In this document: piece by piece, positions 1 through 9,726 of the stretch
Numbering within the stretch: position 1 is the stretch's first letter
Layout of the letters: every line of letters starts with the position of its first letter
Source of the DNA: Adiantum capillus-veneris
Lineage: Eukaryota > Streptophyta > Polypodiopsida > Polypodiales > Pteridaceae
Length of the DNA stretch: 64,000 bases
NCBI GenBank assembly: GCA_014529385.2
Contig: CM043971.1
Coordinates: 98,262,985 to 98,326,984, forward strand
Direction of reading: 5' to 3'
Translations under genes and position numbers: made by a program
Notes under the pieces: model-generated
What the model saw: only the letters and a program-made list of their open reading frames with translations
Database searches by the model: none
What the model was told of the DNA's origin: nothing

Positions 1-934
1 GTCTTTTTCAACAAATTGTCCACCTCCTTTTGAGTGAGAGAGTGGAGAAAATTCAGAGGGGGATCCTGTCCATGATTGGAGCCTTGCTCCGGCATATGTA
101 TATCAACAGATCCCTTAGCCTACTATTGCATATATTGCACGACTAAGGTGGATAATTTACTAACATTTTTATTCAAAGATGAATTTTTTCTCTCCATCAT
201 AGACATGAGTGCTTGAAGTGCTCAAAACTCTTGAATATCAAGCAATTCATAACTATCATCCCCTCTTGAGGCCGCGTGGGTACCCTTCATGAGAGTATCC
301 AGGTGCAGGCCATCACTGGGAGGGTTGGGTGCGTGATGCTCAAAATCAAACGTCATGTTGATGTCGGAATCCATGGTGACTATGTGTAGTGCTAGTAAGA
401 AAAGAAAGAGTACCTTGACTCAAAGATGTCCATAGCCGTAGTAATCATTACAATTTCCAATAATTAGCCTTGCTAATTACTTTGTCAATTTTTTTATTTT
501 TTTGAAAAAATGTCATATCAATTTCAAACAAAAACCAGGAGATTTGGTAAATTTTGTTGCTGCCAAACCTCCCTTTGAGATTGTTGCTAGATGAAATAGG
601 TGCTAGTGCTTGTATTTTTGTTGGAAGCCTACCTGCCTTGCGGAGCTCGCTCAAAATTGTTGGCTATGGTGAAGTTTTTGAACTAAAAGCCTCTTGAATA
701 CCCAAGTTACTTGAGAATATTTGTGAATTTTTTAAATCTACAAATATTCAGCACTTTGAAGAACTTTTACTACTCCTTCGTCTGCTCATTGTTGCTTGCC
801 TTGCTGCAGAGGAGAGAAGTTGAAGGGGTTGGCCTGCGGGCACCCTCCCTTGGTGTAAATATATTTCCATAAGTCCTTTGGCCTTGGGTGCTTGGTATGA
901 AGAGAAGCTCTTAAAAGAGCTATGGCAAGGTCGG

Positions 935-938
<4 letters not shown>
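1..938. other. Unassigned sequence
   Basis: I see no gene, RNA or clear element boundary here. The short open frames have no family signature. The stretch probably belongs to the interior of a minus-strand LTR element whose possible primer site lies at 1241-1256. Confidence 0.4.

Positions 939-1010
<72 letters not shown>
939..1010. repeat. (AG)36 microsatellite
   Basis: An uninterrupted AG dinucleotide tract of about 72 bp. It creates a spurious Ser-Leu repeat frame on the minus strand. A possible minus-strand tRNA-iMet-type primer site lies about 230 bp to the right, as near other AG tracts in this window. Confidence 0.95.
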
Positions 1011-1012
<2 letters not shown>

Positions 1013-1240
1013 CACAGCCATTGTGTTGCTCCCCGACCTGTGTGCTAGCAACAACAAAATCATTGCTCTCCCTCTTGCAAACCCAATGAGCCCGCCCTCC
1101 TTTGGTTTGATGCAGGTTGACCTCAGCCTCTTGCTCGCTCCAAGGGTACCTGCACACGGTGGATTTCTCCTTCCTTAAGCCTTGCATGAGCATGCAAAAA
1201 GCATGCAAGCTTGAGAGGCCACACCCTTTTCCCAAAAATT

Positions 1241-1256
1241 CCTAAGCTCTGATACA
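1241..1256 (-). other. Possible LTR primer-binding site (tRNA-iMet type)
   Basis: The minus strand reads TGTATCAGAGCTTAGG, close to the plant initiator-Met primer site TGGTATCAGAGC. It follows directly after a CA dinucleotide that could end an LTR lying to its right. No matching second LTR was found, so the element is unproven. Confidence 0.35.
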
Positions 1257-1399
1257 TGTGAATGCCCTAGGGAATTGCTTAGCCGGATCCTCCTCCCTAC
1301 CTCTCTAATTATATCCCCTTGGCCCGCCGGCCCTTGGCCCCGTTCTGTGAACCCCCAAGGTTTCCCTTGGAATAACACATTGAGCCCGTAACACATTAC

Positions 1400-2170
1400 A
1401 ATTATCACAATGGCTAAATAAATCAAGAAATTATAATACATGGCCATTTTGGGAAAATGTGAAAATGTGTAACTCCAATATTCACTGCTTCTTCGTATTT
1501 ATCCTTGATGTGCACTCATAAGGCTTAAGCCTTTAGAAGCTTTTGTTAATTGACATTGACCGGTTAACAAAAATATGTTATTTGGTAAGCGCTTTAAAAA
1601 ACCTCACCATCACATACCCATGAGCACATTGGGCAAGACCCCCATCTTGCACAACATGAATTTTTGACATGCATTAACTTTAGAGCGCATCATGGCTATG
1701 CATATACATGCTTTTACTACCCATACATGGCATAAACTTGGTGATTACTTATCACACAAGAGGATTTGATCAAAGATGGGGTGAGGCATAGTACATACAG
1801 ACCCAATAGAATGATAAAATGATGCTATTTATGGGCATTGTTTTCTATCTTGTGATTTCCAAATTTTTCTTGATTGATTGTGAATGTTTCCAAAACTCTT
1901 ATAAATGCCCATATTAAGAGAAAATAATAACAAAAGGGGACACAAGTTGCATATGAGCCCTTACTCATGTGTAAATATGTGAGTTTCCTTCTAAAAATAA
2001 AGTAGATTTTTTGCTAAAAATGGTCATACAACTCAAAAATGAGAAAAAACATCAAAAAATAGATGGTCTCTTATAATCCCATGCTATGATAAGGAGTCTT
2101 AAATTACAAAGCTTTAGTAGGACACATGTTAAGTACATAGGTAGCACACATGATAGCCTCAAGACAAAAT
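1400..2170. other. Unassigned AT-rich sequence
   Basis: AT-rich sequence with no open frame, repeat or motif that I can assign. Confidence 0.4.
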
Positions 2171-2172
2171 GA

Positions 2173-3393
2173 ATGTGGCAAAGCTTAACTCTTGACCATA
2201 CATCGTGCCATCTCTATAAGAGATCTATTTTATCTCTTAAAACCTCCATTTTACTGAGGTGTACATTACCTCTTAGTGACTTGTTTACCTCTCTTGAGGA
2301 TGCCCCTCATGGGAATTCAGTCACTTGTGACAACAATGCCTCTTATCCGGTCAAGGGAGCTGAAAAGATTGTGTTGATTGTTGCAAATAGCAGTTCTTTT
2401 ACACTTGTCAATGCACTTTATGTACCTAGGCTAAAAAAGAACCTTTTGTTTGTATCTTCACTTCCTAGACCTAGCCTTATTGTCAAATTTGTGGATGACA
2501 GATTTATAGTTCACGATCTTAGTTTTGGTGATGAAATTGTTGCATCTGGAATTTTATGCCATGGGCTATATGAGCTCATTGTGTATGACAAGTGTGGGAA
2601 AAATTTTGCAAATGCAGTTGTGGATTCAAAAGCTGTTTCAAATGCAAAACTTTGGCATGCAAATTTTGGGCATCTGAATTTTTCCAGTTTGTTGTGTTTG
2701 CAAAATATGGTTGCTTCTTTGTTGCCTCTTGAAGCACATGTGAAGATTGTTTGTGAAGGCTGTATTTTGGGTAAGATGTAGCGTTCAAAGTTCTAAGAGG
2801 ATAGTTTATTTAGGGCTACATGCAGGTTGCAACTTGTGCATAATAATGTTTGTGGGCCCAAGCAAAGTACGTCCTTGGGCAATTAGCTTTACTTTGTGAC
2901 TTTAATTGATTATTACTCTAGGAATGCATGAGTATATCCGCTTAAGGCTAAGTACAAAGTGTTTATGTGTTTCATGAAATTTTTGTCTATGGCTGAAAAT
3001 GTCTCTAAATGTACTATGTGCACTCACCATTATGATTGAGGCAGGGAGTATATGTCTCATGAATTTAATGCATTTTTGGCTAGGCGTGGGTTAAAACGCC
3101 AATGTACAGTGTCATATACACCTCAACAAAATGGTGTTGCTGAAAGGAGAAACATGCTGCTTATAGAGATGGCATGATGTATGGTCAAGAGTCAAGCTTT
3201 GCCACATGCATTTTGGCTTGAGGCTATCATGTCTGCTACTTATGTACTTAACATGTATCCTATAAAAGCTATCAAATGTATTTTTTTTTGTTATAGTACT
3301 GAAAGCAAAGGTTACAGGTTATACCATCCACAAACAAAGCGTATATTGGTTTCACGTTGTTGGGCATATTTTCAACACCCCGTTTTTTTGTAA
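2173..3393 (+). pseudogene. Ty1/copia pol relic (protease end to integrase)
   Basis: This is a decayed copia polyprotein fragment. The 202-codon open part (2173-2781) carries the region after the retropepsin (LYVPRLKKNLLFVSSL) and the GAG-pre-integrase zinc module (LWHANFGHLNF, then CEGCILGK). Further integrase pieces follow in shifted frames: CTVSYTPQQNGVAERRN near 3100-3150 is the motif around the catalytic Glu, and GYRLYHPQTKRILVSR near 3310-3360 is the usual integrase C-terminal signature. Stops and frameshifts occur throughout, and no RT core, LTR or primer site was found. It is an old truncated copy and is not expressed as a polyprotein. Confidence 0.8.
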
Positions 3394-4690
3394 ATTTATA
3401 CATATGGACATGACACCCAATGTCAAAAGAGTGTGTGGAATTTATTTTTGTGGGTTTTTTAGCTTGCTTTAGCAAGAACATGTACATGCAAGGCAAGTCA
3501 CTAGTATAGCGCCAGCTGTCGAGGTATTATAAGTGCACGTGAATAAGTTTTTAAAAGTGAGACTTGTATATATCTAAAACACATGTAAAAACTAAAAAAG
3601 TTCATCCAAAATCCAAGAAAAATTCAGGTTTTATCTCGTTGAGCCTCCTTGATGGTTTCTGATGCAATTTTTGGCCTTGCCTGCTCTACGTGTAGTCGTG
3701 TTTGGACAGCTATCTGTTTGCATCAATTTTACATGTAGCACTATGTATATTCAATTTGTTTTATCTTCATATTTCTTGCCAGTCATTTTTCAAGTTTTAT
3801 CTCAAGCTTTAAAGTACCCCAATTGGAGTTATACTCTTCAAGTTACGACTAGTTCTTTGTAGGGTTATGGGCCTATTCATTGTTTTGTGCACATTTTTAA
3901 AGAGTTTGGATTTGTAGACACTACCACAATGCTTGTATGTAAAGATGTGCATTATGAGGAATTAGGAAGGCTTTTAGAAGAGTATTGGGGTTTTGTGGAG
4001 GGCATGCACAATGGGGATATAATCATTGTAAGGTTGGAGCTTCATGTATTGGGATGCGCTATTTAAAATCCCGCACCTCTTTGTACATATATAGGATTTC
4101 ACTATAATCGTTGGATGTGCAAGCTTGGAGTTGGACTCCCTTATAGAGCATACATGATGCTATTGCAAGATTTGACATTGTAGTGACGATGCCCAATGAT
4201 GCTTTGGAGGTTGTCCAAGTGAACAAGCACTGGACTCTCAGAAATGTGCGAGAAAATTTGGCTATTATGGGTTTTGAGGACCGTCAACAAGCAAAATTTC
4301 ATTTGCAAGGTCACAAGGTGAGAATCTTTCCACCACATTTTCACTCCATCATAGTTTGATGATCATTGGCTACTTATTGTAATGAATGTCCGTAGATTGG
4401 GAAGAGAATGAAAGATAAATTGAAGGTTGAGGAGGATTGGGGCATGGATGAAACTATGTTATCTCTCTTATAGCTTTGTAACTCTTGCAGTTTTGGAAAT
4501 AATCCCCAATGTAATCAATATGATTTGCTTCAACAAATCTATGACTTTGAATATATTGAGATGAAAGTTCATTTTTGGTGAAAGTGCCTTTTTTTAATTG
4601 GGAAAAGTACCTTCTTTAAAAAAGGGACCATTATAAAAGGGGGGCTACATAACTCATTTAAACTTTTTACCTTCACAACCCTTGAGCTCC
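3394..4690. other. Unassigned sequence
   Basis: Only short open stretches occur here, for example an 80-codon frame around 3860-4065 with no recognised domain. No element boundary is visible. Confidence 0.4.
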
Positions 4691-4698
4691 TCCACTCC

Positions 4699-5777
4699 TT
4701 GTCTACACCTCGGGCTAGATATGGATGCCTCCACAGCCTCTGCATCTGCACCCATATCCACCCTTTATCACGCTTCACCCTCTTCCTTGAGGACACCAAC
4801 TACAAAGGGAAGTTGGACCTCCACACCTTCTTTACTTGTCTCCCCAACCTTGATGCCACAATTTCCCTTCACATGGATTCATTTGCCAAAATTTTAGCGT
4901 TTATGGAGGAGCACATCATAAAATATTCCGTATCTATCTCCCCACATGCAAGGATTTAAGTGCCTTGCAATATTTTGCGCTACATACACAAAGGTGATCG
5001 CCCATTCTCCAAGCGGTTGAGACGGTTCCAAGAAATTGCCGTCGACGCATGCCATTTCTTGGACGAGCAAGCCCCAGGGGTGTCGGCGCTCAAGAAGCAT
5101 AAGTTGGGGATGGAGTACCTTTCTTGGCTAGCAACATTCATCTTCTTTGTGAGCGAGGAACCTAATTTGGAGGAGCTCCTCCTACCACACCTTCAGGTTG
5201 GGTCCTTTATCAAGGAAGCCAAGGAGCAGAAGGGTGTCCCATGAACCTTGCAGTGGAAGGATAGGAACTTCGACTCGAGTACCCCAGGGGGCTCAAAGAG
5301 GTGGTTGAGAAATCCATTGTTGTGGCTGGCCCTAGTGACATTCTAGTGGATGCACCACTGGCGGATGAGGCTATCCTAGAGGTAGAAATCAACTGCTTCT
5401 TCTCAGTGGTAGTGGATGGGGAAGAGTATGTCTTTATGCATGACTTGGAGAAAGAATTTGGTATGTGCATGGATGAATGCTTGAGCGTGCTATGCACCAG
5501 TGCCCAGTTTCCCTTAGACAGTGCACCATATGCCCTTGAAAGCAAGCTCTTTCCACTTGGGGACTATGTTATCGGCACTATTGTAGTTGTGTGTGCGGAG
5601 ATCCTGTGGGGCAGCGGAGCAGTTGCACGTCGACAAGGAAGAATTCCAGCATGCAAACCAATGTTGAGGCCACTAGGATGCCTACTCCACTGCATAACCC
5701 CCCCTCTGATGACCTCAGTCTTCCCTTGCACATTACATAGGACAACTCCCCCCTCGCGATGCTACCATTGTACATAA
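4699..5777 (+). pseudogene. Decayed coding sequence, family not recognised
   Basis: A coherent protein-like sequence runs in one frame from 4699 to 5244, broken by a single TAA at 4957-4959. It then continues in a shifted frame from about 5270 to 5600. The readable parts are rich in charged and hydrophobic residues (SKRLRRFQEIAVDACHFLDE; KKHKLGMEYLSWLATFIFFV; VVVDGEEYVFMHDLEKEFGM), and the GC content is higher than in the flanks, as expected of former coding DNA. The frameshift lies near 5245-5290. I could not assign a domain. It could be a captured host gene fragment or part of an unknown transposon protein. No repeat boundary shows on either side. Confidence 0.4.
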
Positions 5778-6408
5778 TGAATCTACTCCTCGGGAACATT
5801 TCATGACATGGTTTTTGAAAGCTTTGAGCAAGGTTTTGTCTTTGTGAACCATTGCTCAAACTGCACATCTTGTGTTCCTAGTGCGTAGATCCCTTGTATG
5901 CATAGCATTTGGCACTGGATTTTGTGATAAAGTGCTTGCTCAGATAGGGATACACACTTCCATTGGTTCAACTCACCCTCAGGTGATAGCGCACTCTCTC
6001 CTTGTTGGGGAGTTTCCTTATGCGCAAGAGAGGCACCAGGAAATGGCACAAAAAATTATGAGCTTCTTAGACATATGATGTAAAATCAACTTTTTAGAAG
6101 TAATAAAATATATTCTCAATTGCCTCTCTATCTTGTACGTTATTTTCAATGTGATCTCTCAATCTTGTAAATTATTGAAAATGGTGATGTGTTTTACTAA
6201 GCGGTGTCCTTTTTGCTTAAATCAACAACTCAACATAAGTGGGATACACATGATCACTCCCTTCAACTTAACTTAATACAGTAAGATACCAAAAAGGAAA
6301 ATCATTTTGGGGACAATACAAAAATCATATGAGTGAAAAGAAGTGGAATTTATACTGTCATGTTGCATAAACAATTGCTTTCACTAAATATCAACATTTT
6401 TTGGTATC

Positions 6409-6560
6409 CTAGAGGGAAAACAAAGCCAGATAATGCAAAAAAGGGGGTGGCCACAAGGGTCCGCAGATGGCCCAATTAGAAGTCCTGGATGGCTCATCTG
6501 CATGACCTTGTGGCCATCCCCTTTTTTGTATTTTTTGGCCTTTGTTGCACCCCAAGACCC
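6409..6560. repeat. Long imperfect hairpin, copy 1
   Basis: The left arm (CTAGAGGG, AACAAAGCC, GGGGGTGGCCACAAGG) is mirrored by the right arm (CCTTGTGGCCATCCCC, GGCCTTTGTTG, ACCCCAAG) around a ~30 bp centre. Pairing extends over roughly 60 bases per arm with bulges. Confidence 0.75.
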
Positions 6561-6742
6561 TAAAAATGGTGAAACTAATATAACTTTTCATGAACATGAT
6601 CACTCCCTTCAACTTAACTTGATACTTCTCAAAAACAAAAGGTCAAATCATATTGGGGACGTTATAAAAATCATCTAAGTGGAAAAAAGTGTCATGTTGC
6701 ATAAAGATTTGGTTTCACTAAATATTAACATTTTTTGGTATC

Positions 6743-6892
6743 CTAGGGGGCAAACAAAGCCAAAAAATGCCAAAAAGGGGGTGGCCACAAGGGCGCATAG
6801 ATGAGCCATCCAAGACTACTGGCTGGGCCATCTGCGTGCCCTTGTGGCCACCCCCTTTTTTCCATTATCTGGCCTTGTATGCCCCCAAGATT
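6743..6892. repeat. Long imperfect hairpin, copy 2
   Basis: Same structure as copy 1. AAAAAGGGGGTGGCCACAAG on the left matches CTTGTGGCCACCCCCTTTTT on the right without mismatch. The outer flanks CTAGGGGGCA and TGCCCCCAAG also pair almost fully. Confidence 0.8.
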
Positions 6893-7095
6893 TCAAAAGA
6901 AGTTAATATTTGAATTAAATTTAACTGTTCATTTACCAAAATTACTTAACTTAAAACACATGAATAATAAAAAAAGGCAAATGAATTTGGAGACAACAGA
7001 CACAACTCTCAATCATTTTTCATTGCAAAGTCATCTGCTAACTACAAAGACAAAGGTGTGCAATACAAAAAGAGAGGTGTAACTTTGGCTAATGC

Positions 7096-8082
7096 TCAAA
7101 GTCCCGCCGCAATTGGCGTGCAAAGCTGCATATCCTTTGGCTATATTGTCACTCTCTTTGCATGTATGTCACATAGGTTGGTATCTTCCAACACTGAAAT
7201 GATGTGGGCCTTTGCAGCTTCTTGAATAGCCTCCAACGCCATTGCTTGAATCCTATATTGATTTCCATACCTTTAAAGCACCTCCTTCACCATGCGAGCA
7301 AAGGGAGCTCATTGAATTAGAAGCTCGATAGTCTTCTGGTATTGCCAGATTTTTCAAATTCCCTTACTATTTTGCAATGCTGGTGAGTTTGTCTTGGGGG
7401 CACTTGCACATTTGCTGGTTGGCAGCGTTTGGGCTTCTTGAAAAGTTTAGATTTATGCTTGTTTACATGCTTTGGCACTGAATCTTCCGCCTCTTCTGAG
7501 TCATTTTCTTGCCTTGCCTCTCGATCTTGTGATGTGGGGAGATCTCCCTAGCTATGAGGCAGTGTCTCCCCCCCTGGCACCCGATGTGTGTGTGCAGTAT
7601 TTGAGCTCACTGCCATGGTGGCTCTATCTCTGATTCAGTATCTGTATGGACTACCCGAGCTCTGGATGGTCATGCTTGCAATTGGTGGTGTGCGGTATTT
7701 GAGCTCGCTGCCATGGTGGCTCTGTCTCTGATTAAGTATCTGTATGGACCACCCGAGCTCTGGATGGTCCTGCTTGCAATTGGTGGTGCAATGGCTCCTC
7801 CCTCTCAGACTCTGATGTTTGCTGGCCCTCCTCTTCTTGCCAGTCTTGGGCGCGTTGCTTTACTCTACGTCAAGGTGTTTGTTGCTGTGTACGTGAAGAA
7901 TCTTTTGCCCTCGATGACTCATGGGCCCGAGTGCCATGCCCATTGCTTGAAGAGTGCGTAGAACAGCCAGGTGTTTGCGGCCATTTTCTTGTGCCTTTAA
8001 GCCATGCCGGCTTCTCACATCCTTGGAGGGTGTTTTTGTTGGCAGGTGGATGCTCTTTGGCGTTTTGTTTGGTGCGCGCCAT
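7096..8082 (-). pseudogene. Divergent histone H3 variant pseudogene with long N-terminal tail
   Basis: Reading the minus strand from the ATG at 8082 gives MARTKQNAKEH, the start of histone H3 including the K4 context (ARTKQ). The ARKS motifs of canonical tails are absent. The far end (about 7355-7096) aligns without gaps to the H3 fold: WQYQKTIELLI (alpha-N), APFARMVKEVL (alpha-1), [11 protein letters not shown] (alpha-2), then [15 protein letters not shown] and PKDMQL (alpha-3). Between them lies a ~240-codon tail rich in Ser, Lys and Glu. The total span is 987 bp, a multiple of three. The fold has in-frame stops where H3 has Arg, Gln and Met. At least the Arg and Gln stops are single C-to-T changes. 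The middle shifts frame, partly through a 98 bp duplication. The tail length recalls CENH3, but loop 1 has canonical H3 length, so I call it only an H3-like variant. The gene is broken in this copy. Confidence 0.8.
7597..7792. repeat. 98 bp tandem duplication inside the H3-variant tail
   Basis: Units 7597-7694 and 7695-7792 are nearly identical (GTATTTGAGCTC, CCATGGTGGCTCT, CCCGAGCTCTGGATGGTC, TTGCAATTGGTGGTG). The period of 98 is not a multiple of three, so the duplication itself shifts the reading frame of the surrounding pseudogene. Confidence 0.9.
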
Positions 8083-8139
8083 TAGGTATGGAAGAGCTCA
8101 CCTGTACTTAAGAAATGAGTGGTTTATGAGAGCATGCAA

Positions 8140-8147
8140 TATTTATA
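8140..8147 (-). promoter_or_regulatory. Possible TATA box of the H3-variant gene
   Basis: The minus strand reads TATAAATA about 58-65 bp upstream of the ATG at 8082. This is a plausible plant TATA position if the 5' leader is very short. It argues weakly against a promoterless retrocopy. Confidence 0.3.
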
Positions 8148-8639
8148 AGGACCCATTTTAAAAGGGCCATGTTCACACTAATTTTTTGCAAAAAACTATT
8201 ATTTTTTTAAATGGATGCATCAAACTTTATTAAATAAATATGTAAAGAAGAGTTGGACCCTGCGTTCACGTGCAGTCACTCGCGCAAAATCCACTTTGAC
8301 CTTTGTCACACTCTGCATTGGAGCCATGCATCATGCTTGGCGGGGCCTTGTGACATTTTCCACTTGTTGCTGTGCTCTTGAAAACTCCATTTCCGCACTT
8401 CCCTAGCAATCTTGGATTGTCGCGCACGCTCCATTGTGAGCTTACGAGCAAATGTTGTGCAAAAAAACCAGTTGAACATGTCGAGTATTTTTGAAGTAGA
8501 TCCCCCTTGCTTGATAATGGGAATTCTCCATGTCTTGAGTGCTAAAAATCTCAAGCGAACCATATTTGTGCATAAAAAATGCATCATACGCAAAGAAGAT
8601 ATGTTGTTCACATGAGAAAATGATGCACATTAATTAATG

Positions 8640-9521
8640 AAAAAAATCCCTCGTAATAAGTTCACTACGTAACATGGCTTACCATGTAATGTGTGATGTT
8701 ATTTTCACCCCAAGAAAGGGTGAAGACCTTGGTGAAATCCGCCAAGGCTTCTTGAAATGATTGGTGTTGTTCTTCTGTTGTGCTCGTAAGGCTCATAAGC
8801 TTGACCGTTTTATCAAAATGTGCCCAAACTTGCTTGCGCTTGCAAGCTTGCCAATTGAATCATTGTCAGTAGTAGTTGTGCATAACTCCTTCCAAAGTTC
8901 CCAAAGGTTACCTGCCTTGTGCTTGGAGCTGTTTTGAGCATCATATTGACCTAGCTTTCCTTGGGTTGCTTTCTTCAAAAAGTGTTTGGCTTTTTGTCCA
9001 CTCATTGACACTTGTTGGGAAATTTCATGGGCCTCCCCCGTGTTCTTTGCAGCAACAATAGACACATTTCCACCGTGACAACCAATGGAATTCAAGAGTG
9101 CCTCCACCCTTTCAATCGCTTCTTGAGACTTTTCCAATGGCTACATCGTGAAAGCATAGTCAATGTGGAGTTTTGATAGCCTATAAAAAATGTGCATGAA
9201 TGCGTGTAATGTACAAAAATGTACATTCGATAGAGGAAACATAAATATTGGATTCCAAGCTTGGTCTTTTTGTGTAGGGTCTGGGACATTGAGCATGGGA
9301 CATCTCGAAATAGACGCGTTCCATTCTCTACCTTCATCTCTGACATCACGATAGTCCAACCCTTCTTCTCCATCTCCTTGCCATGCAAACATTGAACCGC
9401 CCTTTGCAAAGTTCTTGTGTGCTTTTTGTCTGTTAGGTTTGTACCCTCGAGTGCAAAATGGACAAGGCATGAGAGAAGAAGCCCCTTGTTTGCAACCAAG
9501 AAAACACTTTATGGTATTCAA
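8640..9521 (-). pseudogene. Unrecognised minus-strand coding relic
   Basis: From 9521 downwards the minus strand reads as protein in two frames. The first part (9521-9141) contains a CPFC pair and then PMLNVPDPTQKDQAWNPIFM and LSNVHFCTLHAFM. The second part (9137-8640) continues with EAIERVEALLNSIGCHGGNV, ELWKELCTTTTDN, CKRKQVWAHFDKT and then TEEQHQSFQEALADFT in a shifted frame. The composition and continuity are those of a real former protein. I cannot name the family; a transposon-encoded or repeated plant protein is likely. A further minus-strand stretch at 8306-8611 (ARQSKIAREVRKW) may belong to it. Frameshifts near 9140 and 8830 show decay. Confidence 0.45.
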
Positions 9522-9726
9522 GTTCCCACCTAGGTGTCACTCCACATCAAAGCTACCAGAACCCTCAACCTCCAACTTATCACCTGTAATTTGGGAGTGT
9601 ATTACTTCTGTGATCCATGGAGTTCTCTCAAAAATCCATGAAAGTACTCCATTGGTCTTTAGAACACACATGAGTATTCAAAACAAGTTATCACACAAAG
9701 ATGTACCCTAATGAGTACCTCTTTTC

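Larger units (their letters stand above)
6248..6940. repeat. Tandem pair of ~345 bp units with palindromic cores
   Basis: Two head-to-tail copies, about 6248-6596 and 6597-6940. Both begin with CATGATCACTCCCTTCAACT, and both contain the same ordered blocks: a TGTCATGTTGCATAAA block, a CATTTTTTGGTATCCTAG block, then a long palindrome. The copies differ by substitutions and small indels, so the duplication is not recent. Neither copy has coding capacity. It could be a two-unit satellite or a MITE-like foldback element. Confidence 0.8.

Noticed and set aside
786-1235. 149-codon minus-strand frame ending in a long Ser-Leu run
   Set aside because: The Ser-Leu part is the translated AG microsatellite, and the rest has no domain. 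Similar frames at 14379-14734, 18530-18849, 24143-24499 and 38059-38430 are artefacts of the same kind.
6409-6892. Plant microRNA precursor
   Set aside because: The hairpins are long and nearly symmetric, occur twice in tandem, and have no visible promoter or conserved mature segment. A foldback repeat is simpler.
7096-8082. Calling the H3-like pseudogene CENH3
   Set aside because: The tail is long as in CENH3, but loop 1 shows no insertion and alpha-2/alpha-3 read close to canonical H3. Without an intact paralogue the centromeric label is not justified.
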